Of a stretch of 64,000 bases of DNA, positions 51,798-60,692 are shown piece after piece. The translations under genes were made by a program, and so were the position numbers. This stretch comes from Chloroflexota bacterium (GTDB lineage: Bacteria; Chloroflexota; UBA11872): the NCBI GenBank assembly GCA_026707585.1, contig JAPOWQ010000040.1, positions 1 through 64,000 of the forward strand. Reading direction: 5' to 3'. Each line of letters opens with the position of its first letter. The stretch's first letter is position 1. Under the pieces are notes generated by a model. It was not told the DNA's origin, did not search any database, and saw only the letters and a list, made by a program, of their open reading frames with translations.

Positions 51798-53309
51798 TTA
51801 GAGCGGCGGGAAGCCGAACTTCTGGCGACCCTCGTTGAGTTGGTCGCGCTGACTGGCCAGCGTGGTACGCACCAGGTTCTTGGCCTCGTCGATCACCTGA
51901 TCGACGGGCTTGTCGCCCAGGTAGGCGGCGTCGGGCGTCTTGCGCCACTCGTACATCTCCCACCAGGCGGGGAGCGCCATCATCAAGTGGCGGTTGACGT
52001 TGTCGACATCGGCGTAGTGCTTGAGCCACGTCATGCCCTCGGGCGGCGGCGCCTTGGCCTCGTCGGAGTCGAAGACGCCGCGGTGCATGGGCAGGTGGCC
52101 TCGGTCAATGGCAACGCGACCCTGATACGTCTCGCCGCCCAGGAAGAGGATGAGATCGACCGCTTCCTCGATGGTGCCGAAACGCTCGGCGCCGTTGGTC
52201 ACGAGGTGCGGCTGATCGTTCCACTCGTGGATTTCCTCGCCCAGCGATCCCAGCGGCATAGGACCGAGCGACCACTGGAAGCGGTCCTTGATGCGCGGCA
52301 CGTGATAGCCGGTGGTATAGACGACGGAACTCAACCAGGACCAGACCTTGCCGGCGGCGAAGGGGTTACCGAACTCACCCGCCAGTCGCTTGTTGTCGGC
52401 GAGTGGGAAGGAAACCTTCTCGTTGTGGATCAGGCCCACGGAGAAATTTAGACCGAAGTCGCCGCCGTCATCGAAGACGGCCAGCTCGGTCTCGTCCGCA
52501 TTGCGCATGGCCTTGGCGCCCGACATGAACGCCATGGGGCTCCAGTGGAACTCGTAGCCGTTGTGGGCCCAGGTGCCCCACTGGTCGGTGTCGGGATCCG
52601 TGACCTGCTTGCAGGACTCAAGGAACTCGTTCTCGTAGGTCCAGCCCTCGCTGGGAAACTGTACCCCGGCCGCCTCGCCCATGGTGGTGTTCATCACGAT
52701 GCCGCCGAGGGCGCCCTGGAACGGAATTCCAAACTGCGCGCCCTCGATCACGTTCGATGGATTCGATCCCTCGCCGTGGGCGTGGTCGTGATTGACGGTG
52801 TACAGGTCGGGAATGAAGTAGTAGTCCTCAGCGATGTAGTCGTCGCGCTTGGCCAGCGTGTCATTGATCTCGGTGAAGCCGCCATCGTTGACGAAGGCAC
52901 CAAGCATGCCGCCGTCCAGCATGGCTACCTCAGCCTGGGTGCCGGCGGCCATCTGCAGCGGGAACACGCTGGTGGCGTAGTCGGCAGGCTGGGGGATGAA
53001 CTTGACGAAGATATTCGGCCGCAAGGCCGCGTATTGCTTGAGGCCCCACTGCATGGCCGCGCCGCGCGGACCGGACGTGTGGTCGCCTACGTAGCTGAGC
53101 GTGACGCTCTCGGGCTGTGGCGCCGCCGTGGCAGCCGGAGCGGGCGCCTCGGTCATGGCCGGGGCGGCGGTGGTCGCCGGCGCCTCCGACACAGGTTCAG
53201 GCTCGGGTTCCGACTCGCCGCACGCCGCCAGGATGGCCATGCCGCTGACGCCGATGGCCCCGACGCCCGCGGCGCGCAGGATGGTGCGCCTCGATGGGCG
53301 ATTGCTCAT
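51798..53309 (-). CDS. Extracellular solute-binding lipoprotein (sugar ABC-transporter type)
   Basis: A 503-residue binding protein. The signal SRRTILRAAGVGAIGVSGMAILAAC is Tat-like with a lipobox, followed by an acidic and Ala/Pro/Thr linker of about 50 residues. The mature fold begins VTLSYVGDHTSGPRGAAMQWGLKQYAALRPNI and resembles family-1 sugar-binding proteins (GIPFQGALGGIVMNTTM, EFGNPFAAGKVWSW). No permease or ATPase gene is adjacent, so its transporter is elsewhere or lost. The pseudogene at 62591 is a close relative. ATG 53309 starts the signal. Confidence 0.85.
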   Translation of the reverse strand: MSNRPSRRTILRAAGVGAIGVSGMAILAACGESEPEPEPVSEAPATTAAPAMTEAPAPAATAAPQPESVTLSYVGDHTSGPRGAAMQWGLKQYAALRPNIFVKFIPQPADYATSVFPLQMAAGTQAEVAMLDGGMLGAFVNDGGFTEINDTLAKRDDYIAEDYYFIPDLYTVNHDHAHGEGSNPSNVIEGAQFGIPFQGALGGIVMNTTMGEAAGVQFPSEGWTYENEFLESCKQVTDPDTDQWGTWAHNGYEFHWSPMAFMSGAKAMRNADETELAVFDDGGDFGLNFSVGLIHNEKVSFPLADNKRLAGEFGNPFAAGKVWSWLSSVVYTTGYHVPRIKDRFQWSLGPMPLGSLGEEIHEWNDQPHLVTNGAERFGTIEEAVDLILFLGGETYQGRVAIDRGHLPMHRGVFDSDEAKAPPPEGMTWLKHYADVDNVNRHLMMALPAWWEMYEWRKTPDAAYLGDKPVDQVIDEAKNLVRTTLASQRDQLNEGRQKFGFPPL

Positions 53310-53654
53310 GCGTTCCCTCCCTGAAGGCAAGGATGCTCAAATCGCGACAGCTCGTTGCGGTCGCTTCCGGACGACGCTCCGGCACCAGCCGAAACTCATG
53401 CCGCCGTTGGACGCTTGCCTCAGTGCACCGAACTTGGCGTGCGTAGCTTGTTCTATTTGGAACTACACGTCAAGTGGCCTATCTTGAACGGCATGATTGC
53501 TCGCTGTTTAGTTTTAACTCAGATCTCCTGGCGGGATCCGAGTGACCATCGTAGCGACTGTTCCGTGCGCGGCGTGGCGGGTCGCCTGGTGTGGGGACCG
53601 GCGTCCGGGCCCAACGGCGAGCGACGATGCGTCGGCCAACGAAGGGCATGAGCA
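53310..53654. other. Divergent intergenic region
   Basis: About 345 bases separate the leftward solute-binding protein gene from the rightward small lipoprotein gene. I see no gene in it. The best promoter-like sequence for the rightward gene is TTGAAC (53484-53489), 17-base spacer, TTTAGT (53507-53512), four of six matches to each consensus. No strong inverted repeat is present. Confidence 0.4.
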
Positions 53655-53933
53655 ATGGGCGCTCGCGGGGAACTGCCCGGGACGGATGGGCAGCCGGTTT
53701 CAACGGTGGGTAAGCGGCCGGCGACGATACAGGACGGCGGTCCGGCCAGGCGCGGGGTTGGTCGACGACACGTGTTGCTCATGGCGCCGGGCGCGCTGCT
53801 CTCCGCCGTCCTGACGTCCTGCGCCGACAAGCCTCCACCGACCGAGGTAACGCCGTTTGCGTTTCCGGCGGTGGGCGCGGGTCAGAAGGACACCGCGCAG
53901 TTTGGCGCGCGCAGCGGTCCCACGGTTCCCTGA
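53655..53933 (+). CDS. Tiny Tat-signal lipoprotein 3
   Basis: A 92-residue protein with a longer basic N-terminus, then RRGVGRRHVLLMAPGALLSAVLTSC as a twin-arginine-like signal with lipobox Cys at about residue 56. The mature peptide is about 36 residues, Pro/Thr/Gly-rich (KPPPTEVTPFAFPAVGAGQ). GAAGGGC lies about seven bases before ATG 53655. No family recognised. Third of the series with 51023 and 51429. Confidence 0.55.
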   Translation: MGARGELPGTDGQPVSTVGKRPATIQDGGPARRGVGRRHVLLMAPGALLSAVLTSCADKPPPTEVTPFAFPAVGAGQKDTAQFGARSGPTVP

Positions 53934-54082
53934 TCGCGGCCGCGAAGCGCTTCCGCGGGCGTGACGCCTGAGGGCCTCCGCGGGGGCGAGACCGTCTTTT
54001 TGGGCCGTCGCCGAACGACTAGTCGCTACACTGGAGTTCATGTCTGCGACGGTCTGCCGTTGGCGCTGATACGGCGCGTGCG

Positions 54083-55957
54083 ATGCTCCGAATGAACCGT
54101 CGCACGCTGCTCGGCGTCGGGATCGGGAGCATGGTCGCCGCCGCCCCGACCGCATTCGTGGCCACCCTACTCGTGGGACGCTCGGACGGCCTGCCGGCAG
54201 GCGCCAGCGTTGGCGGGGTTGACGTTGGAGGTCTCAGCCCGCAGGAAGCGCTTGAGCGAGTACAAGCCGCCTGGCGACCCTTTCTCGACAGCCCGGTGGT
54301 TTTTCGGCTGGACGGCCGGAGTTGGCGGCCATCGGGCACTGATATCGGGCTGCAGGCCGACTTTCAGACTCCGCTACGCGAAATCGTGGTCTCCCGAGCC
54401 ACCGGGGGCGTGCTTGACCGGATGGCGGGGCTGCCGTCGGCAGCGAACTCCACAACGCCGGTCGTTTCTTACGACCGCGAGGTTGCTCGGCGATATCTGC
54501 AAGCGCTTGCCGCCGGCTTCGATCAGCCGTCAGTGAGCGCGGCGTTGGAGCTGCGAAACGACGGGCGGGTGAGCCTGACGCCGGGCCAGCCAGGGCGGGT
54601 GGTGAACGTGGAGCAGGCCCTGGCCGACCTGGAGGCTGGCCTAGCGCAGCGTTCGGTGAGCCACGTGGTCGAGCTGGGCTATCGACAGGACCAGCCGGCC
54701 GTTTCCACGTCCGAGGCGGAGGCCGCGCTACAGGCGGTACGCCAGATGATCGGGCAGCCCATCTGGCTCACGCATGGGTCCGGCGGCTGGATGATCGAAC
54801 CGGCCCAGCTGCGGAACGCCCTGGTCCTTGATCGCATTGACGCCGGATATGCGCCACGCATCGAGGTCACGCGCTTCAACGACGTCTTCCAGAGAATCGA
54901 GGACACCCTGAGCGCCGAGCCTCGACATGGCGCGTTCGACTTCGACGATACGCGGGATCGAGTGCTGGACTTTCAACCAGGGCATCCCGGTCAGCGGCTC
55001 GATCGACCGGCGCTTGAGCGCTCCATCCTGGAGGCGGTGCGGCAGCCGGGCGAGCGGCGCGTTGAGGTTCCGGTGATTCTCATGAACAAGGAGTTCGACA
55101 CCTTTGCCAATCCTCTCGGTATCAAGGATTTGCTGGGCGTCGGCTCGTCAATCTACAAGGGCTCGCCGGACTATCGCGATCACAACATTGCGGTGGGAGC
55201 GGCCAAGCTGGACGGCATGATCGTGCGGCCGGGCGAGACCTTCTCATTCAATGAGCGCATCGGCGCCTTTACCAAGGCCGAAGGCTGGGTTGAGGGCAGC
55301 GTGATCGTGGAGGACCGCACCGAGCAGGGGATTGGCGGCGGCATCTGCCAGGTTTCAACGACGCTGTTTCGGGCGGTGCTGGCGGCCGGACTGCCGATCG
55401 AGGAGCGCTGGCCGCATCTCTATCGGGTTCGCTACTACGAGATGGGCGGATCGCCAATCGGCTTTGACTCGACGATCTTCTCTCCGGGAATCGACCTCAA
55501 GTTCAAGAACGACTTCGAGACCCCGATCATGCTCCGCGCGTTGATTGACCGGCGGCTTTCGACGCTGGACTTCGAGATCTGGGGCGCCGCGGATGGGCGC
55601 ACGGTCAGGCTGGGCAAGCCGCGGCTATGGGATTGGGAAGATCCCCCGGCGGACGAGGGCATTGTGAACTCCGAAGAAGAGCCGGACTTTGAGGAGCAAG
55701 TGGAATACGCGAAAGACGGAGTAAAGGCGTCCGTCACCCGAACCGTCGTTCTGGCGGGCGGTGAGACCCGTACGGGTACCTTTCTTTCCACCTATGAGGC
55801 TTGGCCCAATCGTTACATCGTGGGGATTGACGAGGCCAAGGCGCGGTTTCCGGCAGCCTTTAACAAGTGGGTGGACGAGAATCAGGACGAGGCGGCGCGA
55901 TGGGGGGTGAGCAAGGTTCCGGGGGTGTCTTCGGATCCGGACGCGCCGGCAGGTTAG
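54083..55957 (+). CDS. VanW/YoaR-like cell-wall protein
   Basis: A 624-residue membrane-anchored protein. A basic start and one hydrophobic segment (about residues 10-32) precede two peptidoglycan-binding-4-type repeats (VGGVDVGGLSPQEALERVQAAW near 45) and the VanW domain about 365-510: DHNIAVGAAKLDGMIVRPGETFSFNERIG, GIGGGICQVSTTLFRAVLAAGLPIEERWPH, YYEMGGSPIGFDSTIFSPGIDLKFKND. Such proteins are tied to the wall; the function is unproven and vancomycin resistance is not implied. ATG 54092 is an alternative start. Confidence 0.85.
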   Translation: MLRMNRRTLLGVGIGSMVAAAPTAFVATLLVGRSDGLPAGASVGGVDVGGLSPQEALERVQAAWRPFLDSPVVFRLDGRSWRPSGTDIGLQADFQTPLREIVVSRATGGVLDRMAGLPSAANSTTPVVSYDREVARRYLQALAAGFDQPSVSAALELRNDGRVSLTPGQPGRVVNVEQALADLEAGLAQRSVSHVVELGYRQDQPAVSTSEAEAALQAVRQMIGQPIWLTHGSGGWMIEPAQLRNALVLDRIDAGYAPRIEVTRFNDVFQRIEDTLSAEPRHGAFDFDDTRDRVLDFQPGHPGQRLDRPALERSILEAVRQPGERRVEVPVILMNKEFDTFANPLGIKDLLGVGSSIYKGSPDYRDHNIAVGAAKLDGMIVRPGETFSFNERIGAFTKAEGWVEGSVIVEDRTEQGIGGGICQVSTTLFRAVLAAGLPIEERWPHLYRVRYYEMGGSPIGFDSTIFSPGIDLKFKNDFETPIMLRALIDRRLSTLDFEIWGAADGRTVRLGKPRLWDWEDPPADEGIVNSEEEPDFEEQVEYAKDGVKASVTRTVVLAGGETRTGTFLSTYEAWPNRYIVGIDEAKARFPAAFNKWVDENQDEAARWGVSKVPGVSSDPDAPAG

Positions 55958-56072
55958 GAATTACGACGGTGGAGCAATGCCCGCTTTTCCGGGGCGCGGC
56001 GCTCTAGGTTGGGAGACCCTGGCTGGATCCGTGACGGACTCGCTACCCGGTGGCGCTACGATGGATGGCACA

Positions 56073-56146
56073 CGGGGAGTGGCGCAGCCTGGCAGCGCGC
56101 GGCGTTTGGGACGCCGAGGTCGCGAGTTCAAATCTCGCCTCCCCGA
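56073..56146 (+). tRNA. tRNA-Pro (TGG)
   Basis: A complete 74-nt cloverleaf: acceptor CGGGGAG (56073-56079) pairs with CTCCCCG (56139-56145), discriminator A at 56146. The anticodon arm is CGGCG, loop TTTGGGA, CGCCG, giving anticodon TGG. The T loop TTCAAAT is present. CCA is not encoded. Confidence 0.92.
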
Positions 56147-56230
56147 CCCGATGGGGAAGTCGAGAGGCCTAACGCGGACTCGATCCGGCATTGCCCAAGT
56201 GGAACGAACGGCCCGGGGCGCCCGCTTGCC

Positions 56231-57778
56231 CTAGGTTGAAGGTTGGAGCCTTGACTTGATCTCGCGCCCACGTCCGTCGACGGCGCGCAGTCCGAACGTC
56301 CAGGCACCCCAGGTCGAGCCTTCGATGCCGGCCTCCGGGCTATCGAGCGTGATCTGCAGTCGATTCCAGCCTGCGCGCAGATGCACGCTGCGGGTGGCAT
56401 TCTTGAAATAGGCGTTACGCCCGAGGGGCTGCCACTGGCCGTTGCCGATGCGAAGCCTCAGGTCATGGGCCCAGCCGATGTACAGGGTGGCCTCGGCGTC
56501 GGCGTCGGCGTAGAGCCAGGTCTGCGCCAGCCCGACGGCCGGCCAGGTTACGGAGTTGCCGGGATCGGACGGGCGAAACGTCAGGCCGAAGTCAACGAAG
56601 CCCTGAATGTCCTCGGCCGGCACCCAGCGAGCGACGTGCCGGTCTTGATGCCGCCAAGGTGAATCGGGCGGGTAGCCGGTGTCCTCGACGACCGCACGCA
56701 GATCGCCCTGGTTCGCGGCGGCCTCCAGCGCCGACTTCGCGCCGGGGTGCAGCGGGCCGTGAACCATCCAGCGCGGCGTGGCGTTCGGCGCCCCGGTGCC
56801 GGAGTAGGGCAGTTCCGTGCCGAGCGGCAGCTGGTCCCAGCCGGGCAGCTTGACGAAGGGACGGTGGGGAGGTTCCTGGTACCAATAGGCGGTGCTGCAG
56901 ATGTCGTTGGCCATGGAGCCGAAGCGAACGTGGATGGAGCGGCTGAAGGGGATGGCGTCGGACGCAAAGAACCGGTAGGCCGCCAGGGTGTGCCGGGCAA
57001 AGGCCGGGCCAAGGTCTTCCTGGGCGTAGTAGGGGACGCCCTGGTCAAGGTGCGAGGAAGGCTGATGCAGCACGCCGCCATAGGACGCGCCGAAGGTGTC
57101 CTCTCCGCCGCCGCCGCGTAGATAGGCGAACGTACCTTCGGGCGCTCCGGTCTCGTTGGCGACGTAGATGTTCTCGGCCCCGGCGTGGGACCAGCGGGCG
57201 CGGTCGTCACGCACGGCCACGCCGTAATTGAAACCGACGAGGTAGCCGCGCCCGACGGCGTCCATGAGGAGGTAGTTGCGGCCGAAGGCCTGGCACGGGT
57301 TTTCGCGACGGAATTGCGCGTGGAAGCGGAGTGGTTCTTGGAGCGCGCCGTCAGGGTAGGCGTGCCAGTCGACGAACAGGATGATGCGGGGTGGGTCGAC
57401 GTCCGGCCCCGCCTCGGCCTCGATCCGCGCGCCGCGCGCAAACGGCATGTGAAATGTGGCCGTGTAGCCGGCGTGGGCCTGCGAGATCAGGTAGCGCGAG
57501 TTGAGCGGGTAGGGCGCGAGTCCGTGGAGCTGGCCGAAAAAGTCGCCCAGCGGCGCTTCAACGGCGGGCGTACTGGAGCCGTCCCAGTACATCCGGATCA
57601 GCGTCTGGCGCTGGTTGCCGGGCGACGGCCGCCGTACCGTGGCCACAAAGATGCGGCGAATGCAGCCAGCGCCTTCCAAATTGGCCAGCGTCATCGGCCC
57701 GCCGCGCGGGAGGTTCTGGTGGGTCAGAACGCGGCTGGGGATGAAGCGGTTTGGGAGATTTAGGTGCGGGAAGTCCAT
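56231..57778 (-). CDS. GH172-type (DUF2961) glycoside hydrolase
   Basis: A 515-residue protein of the DUF2961 family, now classed with GH172 difructose/arabinan hydrolases. MTLANLEGAGCIRRIFV, LIRMYWDGSSTPAVEAPLGDFFGQLHG and the later RIILFVDWHAYPD are characteristic. The C-terminal about 130 residues form an extra beta-sandwich. No signal peptide is visible. ATG 57778 is preferred; an in-frame TTG at 57796 adds six residues. It could act on fructan or arabinose-containing glycans. Confidence 0.8.
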   Translation of the reverse strand: MDFPHLNLPNRFIPSRVLTHQNLPRGGPMTLANLEGAGCIRRIFVATVRRPSPGNQRQTLIRMYWDGSSTPAVEAPLGDFFGQLHGLAPYPLNSRYLISQAHAGYTATFHMPFARGARIEAEAGPDVDPPRIILFVDWHAYPDGALQEPLRFHAQFRRENPCQAFGRNYLLMDAVGRGYLVGFNYGVAVRDDRARWSHAGAENIYVANETGAPEGTFAYLRGGGGEDTFGASYGGVLHQPSSHLDQGVPYYAQEDLGPAFARHTLAAYRFFASDAIPFSRSIHVRFGSMANDICSTAYWYQEPPHRPFVKLPGWDQLPLGTELPYSGTGAPNATPRWMVHGPLHPGAKSALEAAANQGDLRAVVEDTGYPPDSPWRHQDRHVARWVPAEDIQGFVDFGLTFRPSDPGNSVTWPAVGLAQTWLYADADAEATLYIGWAHDLRLRIGNGQWQPLGRNAYFKNATRSVHLRAGWNRLQITLDSPEAGIEGSTWGAWTFGLRAVDGRGREIKSRLQPST

Positions 57779-57872
57779 TCGGAAGGTTTGCGCCAATTGT
57801 CCATGATTGTGCCCAGCTTATCCGGGCACCCGATGGTTGCTTTCCGACCGCGCCGATGCGGGTGGTTGGATT

Positions 57873-57897
57873 GCTAAGCTTAGCTAAGTCTAGCTAA
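57873..57897. promoter_or_regulatory. Iterated palindromic operator of the second toxin-antitoxin operon
   Basis: A perfect 12-bp palindrome GCTAAGCTTAGC (57873-57884) overlaps an inverted repeat TTAGCTA-AGTC-TAGCTAA (57880-57897). The core AGCTAA recurs, as in cooperatively bound Phd/YefM operators. The antitoxin start lies 18 bases downstream behind a GAGGAG ribosome binding site (57906-57911). Confidence 0.6.
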
Positions 57898-57915
57898 CTC
57901 ACGCCGAGGAGTGAC

Positions 57916-58164
57916 GTGAAGGTCAACATGCATGAGGCGAAGTCGCAGCTGTCCAAGCTGGGCGAATTGGCCTGGCAGGGGGAGGAAGTCGTGATTGCGC
58001 GAGACGGGGAGCCGTACCTCTATCTGCTGCCCTACCGAGGCGCCGCGAAGCCGCGTCGACCAGGCGGGTGGGCGGGCCGGGTCTGGATGGCGCCGGACTT
58101 TGACGAGACGCCGCAGGACGTGATCGACGCATTTGAGGGCAAGGGGAGCGACGACCCTGTCTAG
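57916..58164 (+). CDS. Phd/YefM-family antitoxin
   Basis: An 82-residue antitoxin. MKVNMHEAKSQLSKLGELAWQGEEVVIARDGEPYLYLLPY is the Phd/YefM DNA-binding fold; the C-terminal GRVWMAPDFDETPQDVIDAFEG is the toxin-wrapping tail. GTG 57916 follows a good ribosome binding site. It probably represses its own operon via the palindromes at 57873-57897. Confidence 0.85.
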   Translation: MKVNMHEAKSQLSKLGELAWQGEEVVIARDGEPYLYLLPYRGAAKPRRPGGWAGRVWMAPDFDETPQDVIDAFEGKGSDDPV

Positions 58165-58552
58165 GGTCGGGCAGGCGCTCTTGCTGGACACTCATGCGCT
58201 GATCTGGTGGCAGGCGAAAGACCTTCCAATACTCAGTTCCAGGGCCTTCAACGCAATTGCCGATCCGAGTAATGCGGTGTTCGTAAGCGCGGCCAGCATC
58301 TGGGAGATTTCCATCAAGCGAGCTCGAGGCAAGCTGGACGTGCCCGGAAGTGTGCTTGAGGCAATGGAAGAAAACGGATTCAGAGAACTCCCGATAACCG
58401 CCTTTCACGCCGAGCGGGCGGGCAGTCTGCCGCCATACCACACCGACCCGTTTGACCGCATGCTGGTGGCGCAGGCGCAGGCCGAGGGCCTGATCCTGGT
58501 GACGCGGGACGCGAACATTCCGCGATACGGGATTCGCACGCTCACGGCCTAG
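58133..58552 (+). CDS. PIN-domain (VapC-like) toxin
   Basis: A PIN-domain ribonuclease of up to 139 residues. LLLDTHALIWW has the first Asp, VSAASIWEISIKRARGKL the Glu, DPFDRMLVAQAQ the next Asp, and LVTRDANI the last. This subtype usually pairs with Phd/YefM antitoxins, as here. The start is uncertain: TTG 58133 overlaps the antitoxin by 32 bases, and homology begins about residue 14. Its end faces the isomerase gene. Confidence 0.83.
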   Translation: MRARGATTLSRVGQALLLDTHALIWWQAKDLPILSSRAFNAIADPSNAVFVSAASIWEISIKRARGKLDVPGSVLEAMEENGFRELPITAFHAERAGSLPPYHTDPFDRMLVAQAQAEGLILVTRDANIPRYGIRTLTA

Positions 58553-58610
58553 GGCCTCGCCGCTCGATTCTTGGACCCTGGCCGGCGACCTGCGGCGCGT
58601 CAGCCGGCGG

Positions 58611-59471
58611 TCAGTTCAGCAGCCCTCGCAAGTACGCCAGATCCTCAACCTCACCTCGCGCCCGCAGGGCAATGGCTTCAGGGGTGTATTCGCCGGCGCC
58701 CACGGTGCCGATGACCTCCTGGTCGGTGGTGTATTCGGTGTGGATGGTGATGGGACCGTCGAAGCCCCAGGCCTTGAGCAGGGCGATGGCTTCGGGCCAC
58801 TCGGCGGCGCCCTGCCCGAGCAGAACGAAGCCGTCGGTGAAGCTGGCCCGGCGATCGGGACGCTGGTCCGGAAAATGGCGCGCATCCTTGCCGCCGATGG
58901 CCGAGAGGCGGTCGCGCAGCATGGCCAGACCCATTTGCACGTCTTCGCCGTTGATCGCCATGTGACCGAAGTCCACGTAAGCGCCAACGTGTTCCGGGTC
59001 ATAGTCCTGCAGGAGGTGACGCATGCCGGCGCAATTGGATCCGAGACACTGGCCGCTATGCGTGTGGTACATGGTCTGCACGCCGGTTCGGCGGCTCAGG
59101 CGTTCGAAGCCGTCGAGCCGCCCGCGAGCCATTGACCAGAGGTCCTCGAACGACTTGCAGGGATTGAACTTGAAGTAGCCGATCTTGATACGCGGCACGC
59201 CGGCCGCGGCGGCGGCTTCGAAGAGCGCCACCGCGTCGGCGGCGGCTGGGTCGATGAGGTCTGTGGACGAGGAGATCATTGGGCAGTCGACGCCGATCTC
59301 ACGCCAGGCGCGTACGGCGCCGGGTAGCTCCGCGGCCACGTTGTCGGCGCTGATGGCATGGCCGTCGCGGACGGCGAGATCCAGGCCGTCGTAGCCGAGG
59401 TCGCGCGCGCGCTCGCCTAGCTGGCGAGCGTCCAGGTCTTCCCAGAACTTGGTGAACCGAACGAGCTGCAT
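58611..59471 (-). CDS. Sugar phosphate isomerase/epimerase (xylose-isomerase-like barrel)
   Basis: A 286-residue TIM barrel. MQLVRFTKFWEDLDARQLGERARDLGYDGLDLAVRDGH opens the protein; IKIGYFKFNPCKSFEDL, MYHTHSGQCLG, VGAYVDFGHMAINGED and GPITIHTEY supply the usual His, Asp and Glu metal ligands. ATG 59471 is chosen because homology starts there. The substrate is unknown; it shares only the fold with the protein at 9528-10370. Confidence 0.78.
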   Translation of the reverse strand: MQLVRFTKFWEDLDARQLGERARDLGYDGLDLAVRDGHAISADNVAAELPGAVRAWREIGVDCPMISSSTDLIDPAAADAVALFEAAAAAGVPRIKIGYFKFNPCKSFEDLWSMARGRLDGFERLSRRTGVQTMYHTHSGQCLGSNCAGMRHLLQDYDPEHVGAYVDFGHMAINGEDVQMGLAMLRDRLSAIGGKDARHFPDQRPDRRASFTDGFVLLGQGAAEWPEAIALLKAWGFDGPITIHTEYTTDQEVIGTVGAGEYTPEAIALRARGEVEDLAYLRGLLN

Positions 59472-59609
59472 GTCATCTCCCGGCCGCACAGTGTCAGCGG
59501 CCCAGCATCCCACGCTTCCGTCGGTCGTGCCTTCGCCGAGCTATGGCGACCGAGGACTTACGCGAGTCTTACCATGGCGCTGGCAGCGCGCACGGTGCTT
59601 CACCCGGCA

Positions 59610-59912
59610 ATGTCGGAAACGCGACAGCAGATCCTGATCCTGCATCTGGCCGAGCCGGACCTCGGTGCTCCCACGGTGGCGTGGGCGCTCTACGACGGAA
59701 GCCGACCGGCCGGTGATCAGCAGATGCAGGCTGGCGACCAACCCGAACCGCCTTACGAGTCGGTGGTGGACGCCATGCACGACGGCTGGCGGGTGGTGCA
59801 GTTGCCGCAGTTGCCCACCTACCCGCAGGGAGCTGAGCACGAGACGGGGCCCCTGCCGTGGGAGTATGTGCTGGAGCGTTTCGTTCCGATGGAGGGGGCC
59901 AATGGCGACTGA
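59610..59912 (+). CDS. Hypothetical protein
   Basis: A 100-residue soluble protein, no recognised family. It starts MSETRQQILILHLAEPDLG and has acidic, Pro- and Gln-rich middle regions and an ordered C-terminus (PWEYVLERFVPMEG). An earlier ATG at 59574 would add 12 residues. It overlaps the dioxygenase-family gene by 11 bases, so the two are probably co-translated. Confidence 0.55.
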   Translation: MSETRQQILILHLAEPDLGAPTVAWALYDGSRPAGDQQMQAGDQPEPPYESVVDAMHDGWRVVQLPQLPTYPQGAEHETGPLPWEYVLERFVPMEGANGD

Positions 59913-60678
59913 GACGGCGATGAGCCACAGGCTTGACGCGCTCCAGATGGCGCGGTTCGTCGTGGACGGCTTCGTGGAGTTCGGGGATCTGGTGCCCGAG
60001 GATCTCAATGCCCAGGTGCATCGCGACGCCCTGGCGTACCCGAAGAACCGAGGCTACAACCCCAATAAGCCGAACGAGTTCTGGGACTACTCGGACGCGG
60101 TGCGCGAGGTGTTCGAGCTTCCGGCCGTGCGGGGGGTCGTAGAGAGCCTGGTAGGGCCTGACGCCATCCACGACCACTCGTTCCTGCACACGGTGGCGCC
60201 GGGTCGGCGCGAAGCGCAGCGCTGGCACGTGGACTCGAGCCTGGCGCTGGACCATCCGCGCACGTTCGACATTCTTGTCTGTTACTTCCCGCACGATGCG
60301 CCGTCCGAGATGGGTCCGACGCTCGTGCTGCCGGGCTCGCACGTGCGACGCGTGAGCTATCACGATGTGACGCGCTATAAGAACTTCCTGGGACAGCGAC
60401 AACTGACGGGTCCCGGAGGCCGGATTGCCTTCATCCATGAATCGCTCTGGCACTGCGCGCAGCCGAACCAGACGGATGATTGGCGGTTCATGTTCAAGAT
60501 CCGCTACCTGCCGCGGGTCGCGCAGCGTGGGCTGTTTAACGCGGACGGACTGGAGCAGGCGGAGATCGAGGCGTTCTTCAACGACTCGAATCGCAAGTAC
60601 CCCTGGGCCGGCGACCAGTTCGTGGCCATGGGGCAGGCCTGGCGCGCGTGGTGGCGCTACCTGGCGGAAGCTGCGTAA
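59902..60678 (+). CDS. Phytanoyl-CoA dioxygenase (PhyH) family protein
   Basis: A 258-residue Fe(II)/2-oxoglutarate-dependent oxygenase. The iron-binding His-x-Asp is in QRWHVDSSLA (about residue 112), EMGPTLVLPGSH is the family loop, and the distal His and Arg are in FIHESLWHCAQPNQTDDWRFMFKIRY. It hydroxylates an unknown substrate. ATG 59902 lies inside the end of the upstream gene. Its end converges on the methyltransferase gene. Confidence 0.83.
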   Translation: MATETAMSHRLDALQMARFVVDGFVEFGDLVPEDLNAQVHRDALAYPKNRGYNPNKPNEFWDYSDAVREVFELPAVRGVVESLVGPDAIHDHSFLHTVAPGRREAQRWHVDSSLALDHPRTFDILVCYFPHDAPSEMGPTLVLPGSHVRRVSYHDVTRYKNFLGQRQLTGPGGRIAFIHESLWHCAQPNQTDDWRFMFKIRYLPRVAQRGLFNADGLEQAEIEAFFNDSNRKYPWAGDQFVAMGQAWRAWWRYLAEAA

Positions 60679-60692
60679 GGGCCCGCCACCGA

